Positions 1 through 7,044 are shown, numbered from the stretch's first letter. The stretch: DNA of 18,288 bases from Collinsella sp. (GCA_018378775.1 JAGZWV010000039.1:1-18288), one strand, 5' to 3'. Translations and numbers: made by a program. The notes: a model not told the origin generated them from the sequence alone.

Positions 1-44
1 GCGCCGGCGTTAAAGCCTTCAGGCAGGCCTGAGGTAATCTGCAT
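1..44 (-). CDS. N-terminal fragment of an unidentified protein (runs off left edge)
   Basis: On the minus strand an AAGGAG ribosome binding site (plus positions 50-55) lies 5 nt before an ATG at 44-42. The open frame reads MQITSGLPEGFNAG and leaves the window. Only 14 residues are visible, too few to name a family. The gene is divergent from pta, so 45-275 is a shared upstream region. The call rests on the good Shine-Dalgarno match and the open frame. Confidence 0.5.
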   Translation of the reverse strand, partial: MQITSGLPEGFNAG

Positions 45-87
45 CGATACTCCTTGTCAAAAGCCACGGGCTCGTTAGCTGGGCTTT

Positions 88-106
88 TCTCGAACATTCT
101 TCGAGA
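88..106. promoter_or_regulatory. 7-bp dyad between divergent genes (operator candidate)
   Basis: TCTCGAA, 5 nt, TTCGAGA is a perfect dyad. It lies in the divergent region between the left-edge gene and pta, upstream of the pta -10 candidate at 143-148. The size and symmetry suit a dimeric repressor or activator, but no specific regulator can be named. A short hairpin in the upstream RNA of the left-edge gene is the alternative. Confidence 0.3.
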
Positions 107-142
107 CATATTTATCAGAGCGATTATAGCGCTAATGCGTCC

Positions 143-148
143 TATAAT
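143..148 (+). promoter_or_regulatory. -10 box candidate for pta
   Basis: A consensus TATAAT lies about 130 nt upstream of the pta start. No good -35 hexamer is seen 16-18 nt further upstream, so the promoter may depend on an activator. An 8-bp palindrome TAGCGCTA sits just upstream at 127-134. If used, the transcript has a leader of roughly 120 nt containing the hairpin at 201-223. Confidence 0.4.
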
Positions 149-200
149 GAGCTTGCCACACAAGGAAAGCTCAAGCACCGCGGCGTACATAATTGAAAGG

Positions 201-223
201 TAAACCCGCTAGCAGCGGGTTTA
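201..223 (+). promoter_or_regulatory. Hairpin in the pta 5' leader
   Basis: TAAACCCGCT, loop AGC, AGCGGGTTTA forms a perfect 10-bp stem, followed only by TTCGTG rather than a T run. It could be a weak terminator or attenuator ahead of pta, or an mRNA-stabilising hairpin. No riboswitch family was recognised. Confidence 0.4.
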
Positions 224-275
224 TTCGTGTACAGCCGAGGGCCTGGAGCTTAGCAAAACGCTTGTAAGGAGTAAC

Positions 276-1256
276 ATGAGCGATTTCCTAAACCGTATGA
301 AGTCTGCCGCCAAGGCCGACCTTAAGACCATCGTCCTGCCCGAGGGCGAGGATCCGCGTACCATCGTCGCGGCAAACAAAATCATCGAGGAGGGCCTGGC
401 AAAGCTCGTCATCCTGGGCAACCCCGACGAGATCGACGTTCCCGGCGCTACCGTCATCGATCCGCGCAACGCCGAGAAGCACGAGGAGTACACGCAGAAG
501 TTTGCCGAGCTCCGCGCCAAGAAGGGTGTCACCATCGAGCAGGCTCGCGCCCAGGTGATGGACGCCACCTACTTTGGCACCATGATGGTCAAGATGGGCG
601 ACGCCGACGGCCTGGTCTCCGGCGCCTGCCACTCCACCGCCGACACCCTGCGCCCCGCACTGCAGATCCTCAAGACCGCCCCGGGCACCAAGCTGGTCTC
701 GGCCTTCTTCGTGATGTGCACCGACACTCCGCAGTTCGGTACCGACGGCACGCTGATCTTCGCCGACTGCGGCCTCAACATCAACCCGTCCTCTGACGAG
801 CTCTCCGAGATCGCCATCGCCTCGGCCCACTCCTGGTCCACCTTCATGGGCAATGTTGAGCCGCACGTGGCCATGCTCTCCTACTCCACCATGGGCTCCG
901 CCGGTGGCGAGGTCGCCAAGAAGGTCCAGGAGGCCGTGAAGTTCTGCAAGGAGAAGGCTCCCGAGCTCGCCATCGACGGCGACCTGCAGCTCGATGCCGC
1001 TATCGTCCCCACCGTCGCCCAGCTCAAGGCTCCCGGCTCCTGCGTCGCCGGTAAGGCCAACGTGCTCGTGTTCCCCGACCTCGAGGCTGGCAACATCGGC
1101 TACAAGCTGGTCCAGCGCTTCGCCGGCGCTGACGCTTACGGCCCCATCCTGCAGGGCATCGCCAAGCCGGTCAACGACCTGTCGCGCGGCTGCTCTGCCG
1201 ACGACATCGTGGGTGTCGTGGCCATCACCGCCGTCCAGGCTCAGATGGCTGAGTAG
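276..1256 (+). CDS. pta: Phosphate acetyltransferase (phosphotransacetylase)
   Basis: Interconverts acetyl-CoA plus phosphate with acetyl phosphate plus CoA, in the cytoplasm, feeding acetate kinase for substrate-level ATP formation. At 326 residues it matches the short, single-domain Pta form. Visible family features are the N-terminal TIVLPEGEDPRT segment, the central DGLVSGACHSTADTLRPAL stretch, SYSTMGSA, and the C-terminal NVLVFPDLEAGNIGYKLVQR region. The start is fixed by a TAAGGAG site at 265-271, 4 nt before ATG. Two acetate kinase genes lie downstream on the opposite strand, so pathway partners are neighbours but not co-transcribed. Its transcript probably ends in the hairpin at 1313-1357. 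Confidence 0.96.
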   Translation: MSDFLNRMKSAAKADLKTIVLPEGEDPRTIVAANKIIEEGLAKLVILGNPDEIDVPGATVIDPRNAEKHEEYTQKFAELRAKKGVTIEQARAQVMDATYFGTMMVKMGDADGLVSGACHSTADTLRPALQILKTAPGTKLVSAFFVMCTDTPQFGTDGTLIFADCGLNINPSSDELSEIAIASAHSWSTFMGNVEPHVAMLSYSTMGSAGGEVAKKVQEAVKFCKEKAPELAIDGDLQLDAAIVPTVAQLKAPGSCVAGKANVLVFPDLEAGNIGYKLVQRFAGADAYGPILQGIAKPVNDLSRGCSADDIVGVVAITAVQAQMAE

Positions 1257-1275
1257 CGGACTTATCCCCTCGGGG

Positions 1276-1394
1276 CCCTACAGGGTAAAGCTCTGAAAAC
1301 GTCCTCGGACATGCATGAAACCCCCGCTGCGCACTTCGTGCGGCGGGGGTTTCATGCGTCCTGCGGAAAGTTTTCAGAGCTTTACCCTGTAGGG
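1276..1394. repeat. Nested inverted repeat: 25-bp perfect outer arms around a 15-bp hairpin (REPIN-like)
   Basis: The outer arms at 1276-1300 and 1370-1394 are perfect reverse complements over 25 bp. Each outer end is itself a near-palindrome (CCCTACAGGG / CCCTGTAGGG). Between them, 1313-1327 pairs perfectly with 1343-1357 (15 bp), capped by a small CGCAC/GTGCG hairpin. The inner stem, just after the pta stop, may act as the pta terminator although only three T follow it. Two inverted palindrome-bearing arms around a short spacer is the general architecture of REPIN or MITE-like elements; family membership cannot be shown from one copy. Confidence 0.65.
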
Positions 1395-1749
1395 TCCCTG
1401 CCGCTACGTGGCAATCGGGGCATCTGGAGTGGACGGCGGCTTGGCAACGAGCTGGGGCTGAAAATCTGAATGGATGGGTGCCGTTGTTGGGAGTACAGGC
1501 GTTGCTGGCGGTGATCACTTTGGGACCGAAATGTTGGCTGCGGTTCGATGTCTGGCCATCGGAAAGCATGTCCCGGTTTGAAGGCGGATTGTGGGATGTA
1601 GCTTCCACTTGGGGGCTGTTTGGGAAACTGTGGGACGGAATTTTGCTTTATTGTGGGTCGCACTTTCCGCAACGTGCCTCAACCGGAAGGCGTGTCCCAG
1701 AATTTCAGTTTGAAATGGGATGGGGTTTCCGCTGTCCGTCTGCCAACAA
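1395..1749. other. Gene-free stretch between convergent pta and ackA
   Basis: I find no convincing gene on either strand: the frames that cross it have no ribosome binding site and no recognisable protein. The right half (1545-1730) carries three 62-bp units described separately. The rest, 1395-1544, shows nothing I can name. Confidence 0.5.
1545..1730. repeat. Three degenerate 62-bp tandem units, each a potential hairpin
   Basis: Units lie at 1545-1606, 1607-1668 and 1669-1730 with exact 62-nt spacing. Units 1 and 3 match at 34 of 62 positions by my count. Conservation is concentrated in a left arm (GGAA...TGTCCC-like, unit positions 17-30) and a right arm (GGGA...TTCC, unit positions 49-62). 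In each unit the 14-nt arms can form 11 of 14 pairs including G-T wobbles across an 18-nt loop, even though unit 2 has different arm bases. This suggests a conserved structure (RNA or DNA hairpin) rather than coding sequence. Function unknown. Confidence 0.4.
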
Positions 1750-1783
1750 AAAGGCCCCCGGAGCTGTTGCTCTGGAGGCCTTT
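1750..1783 (-). terminator. Intrinsic terminator of the downstream acetate kinase gene
   Basis: Arms 1750-1764 and 1769-1783 form a 15-bp stem with one mismatch and one G-T pair and a 4-nt loop. On the minus strand it is followed by TTTTTG. It lies 22 nt beyond the ackA stop, in the right orientation. Confidence 0.85.
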
Positions 1784-1805
1784 CGTTTACATGCAAACGG
1801 GCACG

Positions 1806-2984
1806 CTAGTTGTTCTTGGTCAGACGCTCGACGTCGTGGGCGATCATGTATTCCTCGTCTGTGGGGATGACCATGACCGTGACGGAAGAGCCGGCGGCGC
1901 TGATGACCTGCGGGCCGTTGCCCACGGCCTCACGGTTCTTGTTGTTGTCGATACGCACGCCCAGCCACTCAAAGCAGTCGCAGAAGGCCTTGCGGATCGA
2001 CCAGTCGTTCTCGCCGATGCCGGCGGTAAAGGTGATGGTATCCACGCCCGCCATGGAGGCGATCATGGAACCGGCCTGCTGCATGGCCTTGTAGGCAAAC
2101 ATGTCGAAGGCGAGCAGGCAGCGCTCGTCTCCCTCGGAGGCGCGCGTACGGATGTCGCGGGCGTCGTTGGAGATACCCGAGATGGCAAGCAGACCAGACT
2201 GCTTGTTCATCATGTCATCGACTTCTTGATAGCTGTAGCCGCCCTCGCGCTGAAGGTAGCACACGGTGGCAGGGTCAATGGAACCACAACGGGTGCCCAT
2301 CATCAGGCCGTCGAGCGGCGTGAGCCCCATCGTGGTGTCGCGGCAAACGCCGTCCTCAATGGCGGCGAGCGAAGCGCCGTTGCCCAGATGGCACGAAAGC
2401 AGACGGTGGCAGCACGAGCCCAGAATCTCCTTTGCCATCATCCACTCGTAGCGGTGGCTCGTACCGTGGGCGCCGTACTTGCGCACATGGTACTTGTCGC
2501 ACACGTCCTTGGGCAGCGCGTAGGTGTAGGCAACCTCGGGCATGGTCATGTGGAACGAGGTGTCGAAGACGGCCACGTTGGGCAGCTCCGGATACTTCTC
2601 GCGGCAATAATCGATTGCCGCCGCCTCGCCGTAATTGTGCAGCGGAGCGAGCGGGGCCACCTCAAGGATCTTAGCCATGACCTCGTCGTCAACGACTGCG
2701 GAATCATCGAAGTGCCAGCCGCCCTGAACGATACGATGCCCAATGCCATCAATCGTAAAGTCGGTCTTCTCGAGCTCCTCGAGCACGCGAGCGATAGCAG
2801 AGCGATGATCGGGGAAGGGAACCTCCTCGGTCTGCTTGGTGCCACCGTTCTCGGAGTGACCAAAGATGCCCATCTCCGATCCGATACGCTCGCAATTGCC
2901 CTTGGCGAAAACCTCGCGGGTATCGGTATCCAAAAGCTGATATTTAAGGCTCGAGCTGCCGGCGTTGACAACAAGTACGTTCAT
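1806..2984 (-). CDS. ackA: Acetate kinase, canonical copy
   Basis: Converts acetyl phosphate plus ADP to acetate plus ATP (reversible) in the cytoplasm. At 392 residues it is full length for the acetokinase family of the ASKHA fold. Motifs in order: N-terminal VNAGSSSLKY, GHRIVQGGWHF, FDTSFHMTMP with the acidic Asp, YGAHGTSHRY with both family histidines, CHLGNGAS, GTRCGSIDPAT with the catalytic-type Arg, FTAGIGEND, and PTDEEYMIA near the C terminus. AAGGAG precedes the ATG. A second acetate kinase gene lies immediately upstream on the same strand, 164 nt away with its own terminator, so the two are probably separate transcripts. This copy keeps the residues that the upstream paralog has changed. 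Confidence 0.96.
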   Translation of the reverse strand: MNVLVVNAGSSSLKYQLLDTDTREVFAKGNCERIGSEMGIFGHSENGGTKQTEEVPFPDHRSAIARVLEELEKTDFTIDGIGHRIVQGGWHFDDSAVVDDEVMAKILEVAPLAPLHNYGEAAAIDYCREKYPELPNVAVFDTSFHMTMPEVAYTYALPKDVCDKYHVRKYGAHGTSHRYEWMMAKEILGSCCHRLLSCHLGNGASLAAIEDGVCRDTTMGLTPLDGLMMGTRCGSIDPATVCYLQREGGYSYQEVDDMMNKQSGLLAISGISNDARDIRTRASEGDERCLLAFDMFAYKAMQQAGSMIASMAGVDTITFTAGIGENDWSIRKAFCDCFEWLGVRIDNNKNREAVGNGPQVISAAGSSVTVMVIPTDEEYMIAHDVERLTKNN

Positions 2985-3004
2985 GAGACTCCTTCGTGAT
3001 TACA

Positions 3005-3036
3005 GTACGGTCAGCAAACCTATAAGGCGACCGTAC
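3005..3036. promoter_or_regulatory. 8-bp dyad upstream of ackA (operator candidate)
   Basis: GTACGGTC, 16 nt, GACCGTAC is a perfect dyad starting 20 nt upstream of the ackA ATG. It is well placed to bind a dimeric regulator over the promoter or early transcript. No convincing -35/-10 pair could be fixed. A weak RNA hairpin is the alternative. Confidence 0.4.
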
Positions 3037-3101
3037 CCTTAATAAGAAGTTATCAGAATTCAATAAATAACTATTAAACTCTTCGCCCAAAGAGCATAAA
3101 A

Positions 3102-3134
3102 GGGGGCTGAACGGCACAAGGCCATCCAGTCCCC
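3102..3134 (-). terminator. Terminator of the second acetate kinase gene
   Basis: On the minus strand, GGGG, CTG and GGC blocks pair with GCC, CAG and CCCC across short internal loops (plus-strand span 3102-3134), followed by CTTTTATG. It lies just past the stop at 3149. Confidence 0.65.
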
Positions 3135-3148
3135 TCCCCTTGCATCAA

Positions 3149-4327
3149 TTACTTGCCGCTGACGATGCGCTCGACGTCGGAGGCGATCATGAACTCTTCA
3201 TCCGTGGGGATGACGAAGATCTTGACCTTGGAATCCTTGGCGGACAGGCACCAAGCGCCGTCGCCGCGCAGGGCGTTGCGGGCATGGTCCATCTTGACGC
3301 CCATAAAGGCCAGACGGTCGGCCACGCCAGCGCGGACAGCCGGAGCGTGCTCGCCGATGCCGGCGGTAAAGACCAGGGTGTCCATGCCGCACATGGAAGT
3401 GGCCATCTCGGCGGCCTTGGCGGCAATCTTGTAGACGAACATATCGAAGGCGAGCTGAGCCTCGGGGTCACCGGCAGCGGCGAGCTCCTCAACGTTGCGG
3501 CAGTCATTGGTCTTGCCGCCGGTCACAGCCAAAAGGCCGGACTTCTTGTTCATCATCTCGTCGACCTCGTCGAAGGTGTAGCCGCCTTCGCGCTGCAGGT
3601 AGCACACGGTAGCAGGGTCGATGGAGCCGCAGCGGGTGCCCATCATGACACCGTCGAGCGGCGTCAAGCCCATGGTGGTGTCCATGCACTTGCCGTCCTC
3701 GATGGCGCACAGGGAAGCGCCGGAACCGATGTGGCACACGACGACCTTGCGAGCCTCGCCGTTGGTCATCTCGGCAACCTTCTTGGAGATGTAGCGGTAG
3801 CTGGTGCCGTGGGCGCCGTACTTACGGATGTGCAGCTTGTCGCAGACGTCCTTGGGCAGGGCGTAGGTCTTGGCGACCTCGGGCATGTTGAAGTGGAAAG
3901 CGGTGTCGTAGACCGTGACGTTGGGCAGATCGGGATACTGCTCCAGGCAGTACTCGATAACGTTGGCCTCGGGGTTGTTGTGCAGCGGGGCGAGCGGAGC
4001 GACCTCGCGGATCTTGGCGAGAACGTCCTCGTCGACGAGGGAGGAATCGCCGAAGTACCAACCACCCTGAACGATACGGTGGCCGATACCCTCGATCTTG
4101 ACGCCGTTGGCCTCGAGGTCCTTCAGGACGACCTCGATGGCGACCTTGTGGTCGGGGAACTCGATGTTCTCGGTCACCTTCTTGGAACCGTTGGCAGCGT
4201 GGGTGAAGGTACCGCCGGTAAAGCAGACGCGCTCGCAGGAGCCCTTTGCGGACACCTTGTGGGACTTGGTATCGATGACCTGATACTTAAGCGTCGAAGA
4301 TCCTGCGTTGACGACCAGAACGTTCAT
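3149..4327 (-). CDS. Acetate kinase paralog with altered active-site motifs
   Basis: 392 residues, the same length as the neighbouring ackA and clearly homologous throughout (MNVLVVNAGSS start, GHRIVQGGWYF, GTRCGSIDPATVCYLQREGGY, FTAGIGEHA, PTDEEFMIA). Two motif positions differ from the canonical copy. HGTSH reads HGTSY (Tyr codon at 3797-3799) and CHLGNGAS reads CHIGSGAS (Ser codon at 3722-3724). By motif these match His184 and Asn211 of the Methanosarcina thermophila enzyme. The Arg motif and acidic residues remain, so it may still be an active acyl kinase, perhaps with altered kinetics or substrate (propionate or butyrate); that is inference. GGGAG lies 4 nt before ATG. An active second acetate kinase is the default call. 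Confidence 0.9.
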   Translation of the reverse strand: MNVLVVNAGSSTLKYQVIDTKSHKVSAKGSCERVCFTGGTFTHAANGSKKVTENIEFPDHKVAIEVVLKDLEANGVKIEGIGHRIVQGGWYFGDSSLVDEDVLAKIREVAPLAPLHNNPEANVIEYCLEQYPDLPNVTVYDTAFHFNMPEVAKTYALPKDVCDKLHIRKYGAHGTSYRYISKKVAEMTNGEARKVVVCHIGSGASLCAIEDGKCMDTTMGLTPLDGVMMGTRCGSIDPATVCYLQREGGYTFDEVDEMMNKKSGLLAVTGGKTNDCRNVEELAAAGDPEAQLAFDMFVYKIAAKAAEMATSMCGMDTLVFTAGIGEHAPAVRAGVADRLAFMGVKMDHARNALRGDGAWCLSAKDSKVKIFVIPTDEEFMIASDVERIVSGK

Positions 4328-4380
4328 GTGTCTCCCTACTAACAGGCGGTGTGGCGCCGCCAGGTTACATACGCTTCAAT

Positions 4381-4414
4381 AATAAACCCAAACGCCCTCG
4401 CGCTCGGGTTTATT
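4381..4414 (-). terminator. Hairpin between the MFS gene and the acetate kinase paralog
   Basis: AATAAACCC (4381-4389) pairs perfectly with GGGTTTATT (4406-4414), with a small extra CGC/GCG pairing inside. On the minus strand it lies 34 nt beyond the MFS stop and about 54 nt before the acetate kinase start. It is either the MFS terminator or an attenuator for the kinase gene. The T tail is poor. Confidence 0.5.
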
Positions 4415-4447
4415 GCGTTGATATATAAGTTATCGGTGCCCAAATAC

Positions 4448-5608
4448 TCACGCTCTTTGACTTGTAAGACGAAATAGCGCGGGGATATACACCAAAGAAG
4501 ATATCCCGAGCGCTACAAGCAATATGACTCGAATACCCGCGATGCTGCTCAACGCTGCATTGAACAGATAGAAAAGGATGGCACCCACCGCCACCATCTG
4601 GCTTTGGACCGAAATCAGCGAACAGCGCATCGAAGAATCGACAGCATTTTGAAAAATTGAGTATTTAATTGGAGCAAATAACGAGTAAGCAACCGTCTGC
4701 AGTACATAGAACACGGGCAGCAAATAGACCGGAGTAAAGGGAATCAAAAACAGAGCAGTCAGGAAAAGGCGCACGATGCCGCAAATACGCGCAAAGCGGC
4801 CCTTGTCGACATGAGCAATCACACTCGGCACAATAAGCCCCATGGAAGCCGAGGCAAGGAGCTGGACCGCAATGGTCACACCCGAAGCGACGGCATTCAT
4901 TCCGCGACCCGCAAGCAGCAGTGAGAAAAAGTCTTCCAGGGCGACAAAAGCAAATGCCTGAGAGCAGTCCATGATGAACGCTGAACGAAGAATGCCGTTA
5001 CGCGCAATAGCGGCACCGATCATCTTCGGGCTAATTCCACGCTTAGGTGTCGCTGCAGTGTCCCCTCTTCGCATCTCAGGAATGCAGGCAACGACAACCA
5101 ACGTCAACACCATTGCGATGATATCTGCCGAAAGACCAATGAGATATGCACCGACAGACGAAATGAAACCGCCCACGCAAGCGGAGATGGCATAAGAGGC
5201 ATAGAAAACAAATCGCTCAACGACATTAAGTCTTACGAGCTGGTCCTGAGAGACGCTGTCAATGTAGATCGCTTCTATGGATCCGCTCACACATGCAACT
5301 GCAAATCCTTTGAGAGCAAACGCGCCGATTAAAAGCAGAGGAGAACGGGCGAAAAGTAGGGCGGCGTAGTATCCAAGCATTCCCACGACGCCAACGAGAC
5401 CGCTTGTCTTTCGTCCAAACCTGTCAGCAATATAACCAGTAGGAACCTCAAGAATGAACTTACTCACTTGGTATGCAATCATCATGCTAGAAATCGCTAC
5501 CATCGAGAATCCGACGAATTCAAGGTAAACCGTCAGAAAATACAAAATGGTGCTGAAGTTCGACAGAAAAACGAACGTCATATAAAGCAAAACCGTACGG
5601 TTTTTCAT
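4448..5608 (-). CDS. MFS transporter of unknown substrate
   Basis: A hydrophobic protein of about 386 residues with roughly 12 predicted membrane segments. It carries the MFS motif A between segments 2 and 3 (GYIADRFGRKT). A central cytoplasmic loop (EMRRGDTAATPKRG) separates the two halves. I chose the ATG at 5608 rather than an upstream TTG at 5629, because GGAGG lies 7 nt before this ATG and the family N terminus starts here (MKNRTVLLYMTF). A LysR regulator gene lies directly upstream on the same strand and may control it. Base composition is lower in GC than the flanking genes (25 of 60 bases G or C at 5461-5520, against 43 of 60 at 961-1020), which suggests more recent acquisition. Drug or metabolite efflux is plausible but not shown. 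Confidence 0.85.
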   Translation of the reverse strand: MKNRTVLLYMTFVFLSNFSTILYFLTVYLEFVGFSMVAISSMMIAYQVSKFILEVPTGYIADRFGRKTSGLVGVVGMLGYYAALLFARSPLLLIGAFALKGFAVACVSGSIEAIYIDSVSQDQLVRLNVVERFVFYASYAISACVGGFISSVGAYLIGLSADIIAMVLTLVVVACIPEMRRGDTAATPKRGISPKMIGAAIARNGILRSAFIMDCSQAFAFVALEDFFSLLLAGRGMNAVASGVTIAVQLLASASMGLIVPSVIAHVDKGRFARICGIVRLFLTALFLIPFTPVYLLPVFYVLQTVAYSLFAPIKYSIFQNAVDSSMRCSLISVQSQMVAVGAILFYLFNAALSSIAGIRVILLVALGISSLVYIPALFRLTSQRA

Positions 5609-5688
5609 GCTCCGCCCTCCAAGAGCCAATAGCCCAAACCGAAATCTTGGAAAAGCATGAGGGCAAAGCCGTCAGTCATGTGTTACAA

Positions 5689-5711
5689 GGCGTCAACATT
5701 CACTTGACGCC
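5689..5711. promoter_or_regulatory. 7-bp dyad upstream of the MFS gene (regulator site candidate)
   Basis: GGCGTCA, 9 nt, TGACGCC is a perfect dyad about 80 nt upstream of the MFS start. A LysR-type dimer site would be about this size, and the LysR gene lies next to it. It does not follow the simple T-N11-A spacing, so assignment is tentative. A second tight hairpin, GAGGCCA-AA-TGGCCTC at 5714-5729, overlaps the LysR stop codon and may be its terminator. Confidence 0.4.
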
Positions 5712-5727
5712 ACGAGGCCAAATGGCC

Positions 5728-6618
5728 TCACGAAGCAAGGTGACGCAATAGGTGAAGAAATACCGTCTGGTGTCGATCGGTCCAGGCATTTTGTCGATAG
5801 CAAAAGTAGATGGGCAAGGCTACGTCATGCGAGCCTTCAATGGAACACTCGCTCACTTCCAGTCCATCTGATGCGAGAGAAGAGCCAGAAAAGCTCAATA
5901 TCAATCCCCCGGCTTGAAGAAACTCAGTCTGCGCCCTGTTTTCGTATTCGACATCGCGAAAGCGGAAATTAACCAGCTGGGCTTCGGGGCATTGATTGAT
6001 TGCATTGAGACAGGGTGACAAATTAATGGGAACAGCGAGCCTGCCGCCCAGTAACTCACGAATGGTCATAGCGTCAACAGATTGATGACCAGCTGGGCAT
6101 GAAAGAACCTTGAGCTCCTTTTCACCCAAGTATTTCGAAGAAAGGACACTATCCCTTGGTTCCTCAAATGAGATGGCCGCATCCGAAATGCCAAGCACAA
6201 GTGATTCAAAGCATGTGGCCGTTGGCTGATGCCAAACATCAAGGTGAATCTGAGGGTGCGAGCTTTCAAACGAGTCGTACCAGTTTTCGGAAAAAAGACG
6301 CCCCCGCCCGTGAAGACAGGGGGCGTAAAGACGGAAATGGCCGTCGGGCGAAACGCCGCCGTTCCCCGATTGAGCGTACTTTTTGAGATCGTCGACTTGC
6401 GCCAGGATCACGCGTGCACGATGCGCAAATTCTCTGCCCGCCGGAGACAAAACAGCCTCCCCCGCCGATCGGTCGAGCAAAACAATCTGATACTCAGATT
6501 CCAACTTTTTTATTGCCGACGAAACGGCCTGCGGACTCACGTGAACGGCGCGAGCCGCTTTGCGCACGCCGCCATAGTTCGCTACAGCTTGAAGGTATTC
6601 GAGTTGAGAAAGCTGCAT
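5728..6618 (-). CDS. LysR-type transcriptional regulator
   Basis: 296 residues, typical for the family. The N-terminal winged helix-turn-helix is clear: LSQLEYLQAVANYGGVRKAA, then VSPQAVSSAIKKLE, then the LLDRS and LSPAGREF segments (about residues 3-65). The rest fits the periplasmic-binding-protein-like effector domain, beginning near FRLYAPC. The start is set by GGAG 8 nt before ATG. The MFS gene follows 119 nt downstream on the same strand, so the pair probably forms a regulator-transporter unit responding to a small ligand. Lower GC than its neighbours, like the MFS gene. The effector is not predictable from sequence. Confidence 0.93.
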   Translation of the reverse strand: MQLSQLEYLQAVANYGGVRKAARAVHVSPQAVSSAIKKLESEYQIVLLDRSAGEAVLSPAGREFAHRARVILAQVDDLKKYAQSGNGGVSPDGHFRLYAPCLHGRGRLFSENWYDSFESSHPQIHLDVWHQPTATCFESLVLGISDAAISFEEPRDSVLSSKYLGEKELKVLSCPAGHQSVDAMTIRELLGGRLAVPINLSPCLNAINQCPEAQLVNFRFRDVEYENRAQTEFLQAGGLILSFSGSSLASDGLEVSECSIEGSHDVALPIYFCYRQNAWTDRHQTVFLHLLRHLAS

Positions 6619-6659
6619 AGATTACTCCAAAGGCAGCCAAGTCGACGGGCCGTGCGTCC

Positions 6660-6995
6660 TCAGATGAGGTTCTCGCCCAGGTTCTTGCCGCCGAGAACGT
6701 GCATGTGGAAGTGCATGACGGTCTGGCCGGCGTTGACGCCCTTGTTGGAGATGACGCGGAAACCGTCCTCCAAGCCCTTGGCCTTAGCGACCTCCTGGAT
6801 GGCGTGAGCCATGGCGCCCATGGTCTCGGCCGGCACGTTATCGGCGATATCGCTGTAGTGCTTCTTGGGGATCACGAGCGTGTGGACCGGCGCCTGGGGG
6901 TTGAGGTCGTCGAAGGCGATGACCTGGTCGTCCTCATAGACAACGGTCGAGGGGATCTCGTGGTTGGCAATTTTGCAGAAGATGCAATCGCACAT
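6660..6995 (-). CDS. HIT-family nucleotide hydrolase (HinT-like)
   Basis: 111 residues from the ATG at 6995, chosen because GAAAGGA lies 7 nt upstream and HinT proteins begin with this CDCIFCKI segment; an in-frame longer start at 7013 lacks support. The protein has the Cys-x-x-Cys metal-type motif near the N terminus (Cys4, Cys7), the KKHYSDI segment, and the histidine triad HFHMHVLGG (His95, His97, His99). The family hydrolyses purine nucleoside phosphoramidates and aminoacyl-adenylates in the cytoplasm. It lies 49 nt downstream of xseB on the same strand and may have its own promoter, since TATAAT is present on the minus strand at 7030-7025. Confidence 0.93.
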   Translation of the reverse strand: MCDCIFCKIANHEIPSTVVYEDDQVIAFDDLNPQAPVHTLVIPKKHYSDIADNVPAETMGAMAHAIQEVAKAKGLEDGFRVISNKGVNAGQTVMHFHMHVLGGKNLGENLI

Positions 6996-7014
6996 GGTTG
7001 GTTCCTTTCTCACA

Positions 7015-7037
7015 GACCAAGGTAATTATATTTGGTC
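7015..7037 (-). promoter_or_regulatory. -10 candidate inside a 6-bp dyad upstream of the HIT gene
   Basis: GACCAA (7015-7020) and TTGGTC (7032-7037) form a dyad around an AT-rich core that reads TATAAT on the minus strand (7030-7025). The core is about 30 nt upstream of the HIT start. The -35 position has no good match. It could be an operator-overlapped promoter or a weak hairpin ending the xse transcript. Confidence 0.3.
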
Positions 7038-7044
7038 GGGATGG

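Noticed and set aside
59..88. Terminator AAAAGCC...GGCTTTT upstream of the left-edge gene
   Set aside because: The stem is short with a long loop, and the position would put it between the promoter and start of the minus-strand gene; not convincing.
1545..1730. CRISPR array
   Set aside because: Units are degenerate throughout (34 of 62 identical between units 1 and 3) with no constant repeat alternating with unique spacers, and no cas genes are present.
1620..2999. Long plus-strand ORF (459 codons) across the ackA region
   Set aside because: It is the complementary-strand shadow of ackA in GC-rich DNA: low-complexity Ala/Gly/Val/His composition, no binding site, and ackA itself has full family motifs.
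3140..4342. Plus-strand ORF of 400 codons opposite the second acetate kinase
   Set aside because: Same situation: a GC-driven antisense frame covering a gene with unambiguous motifs.
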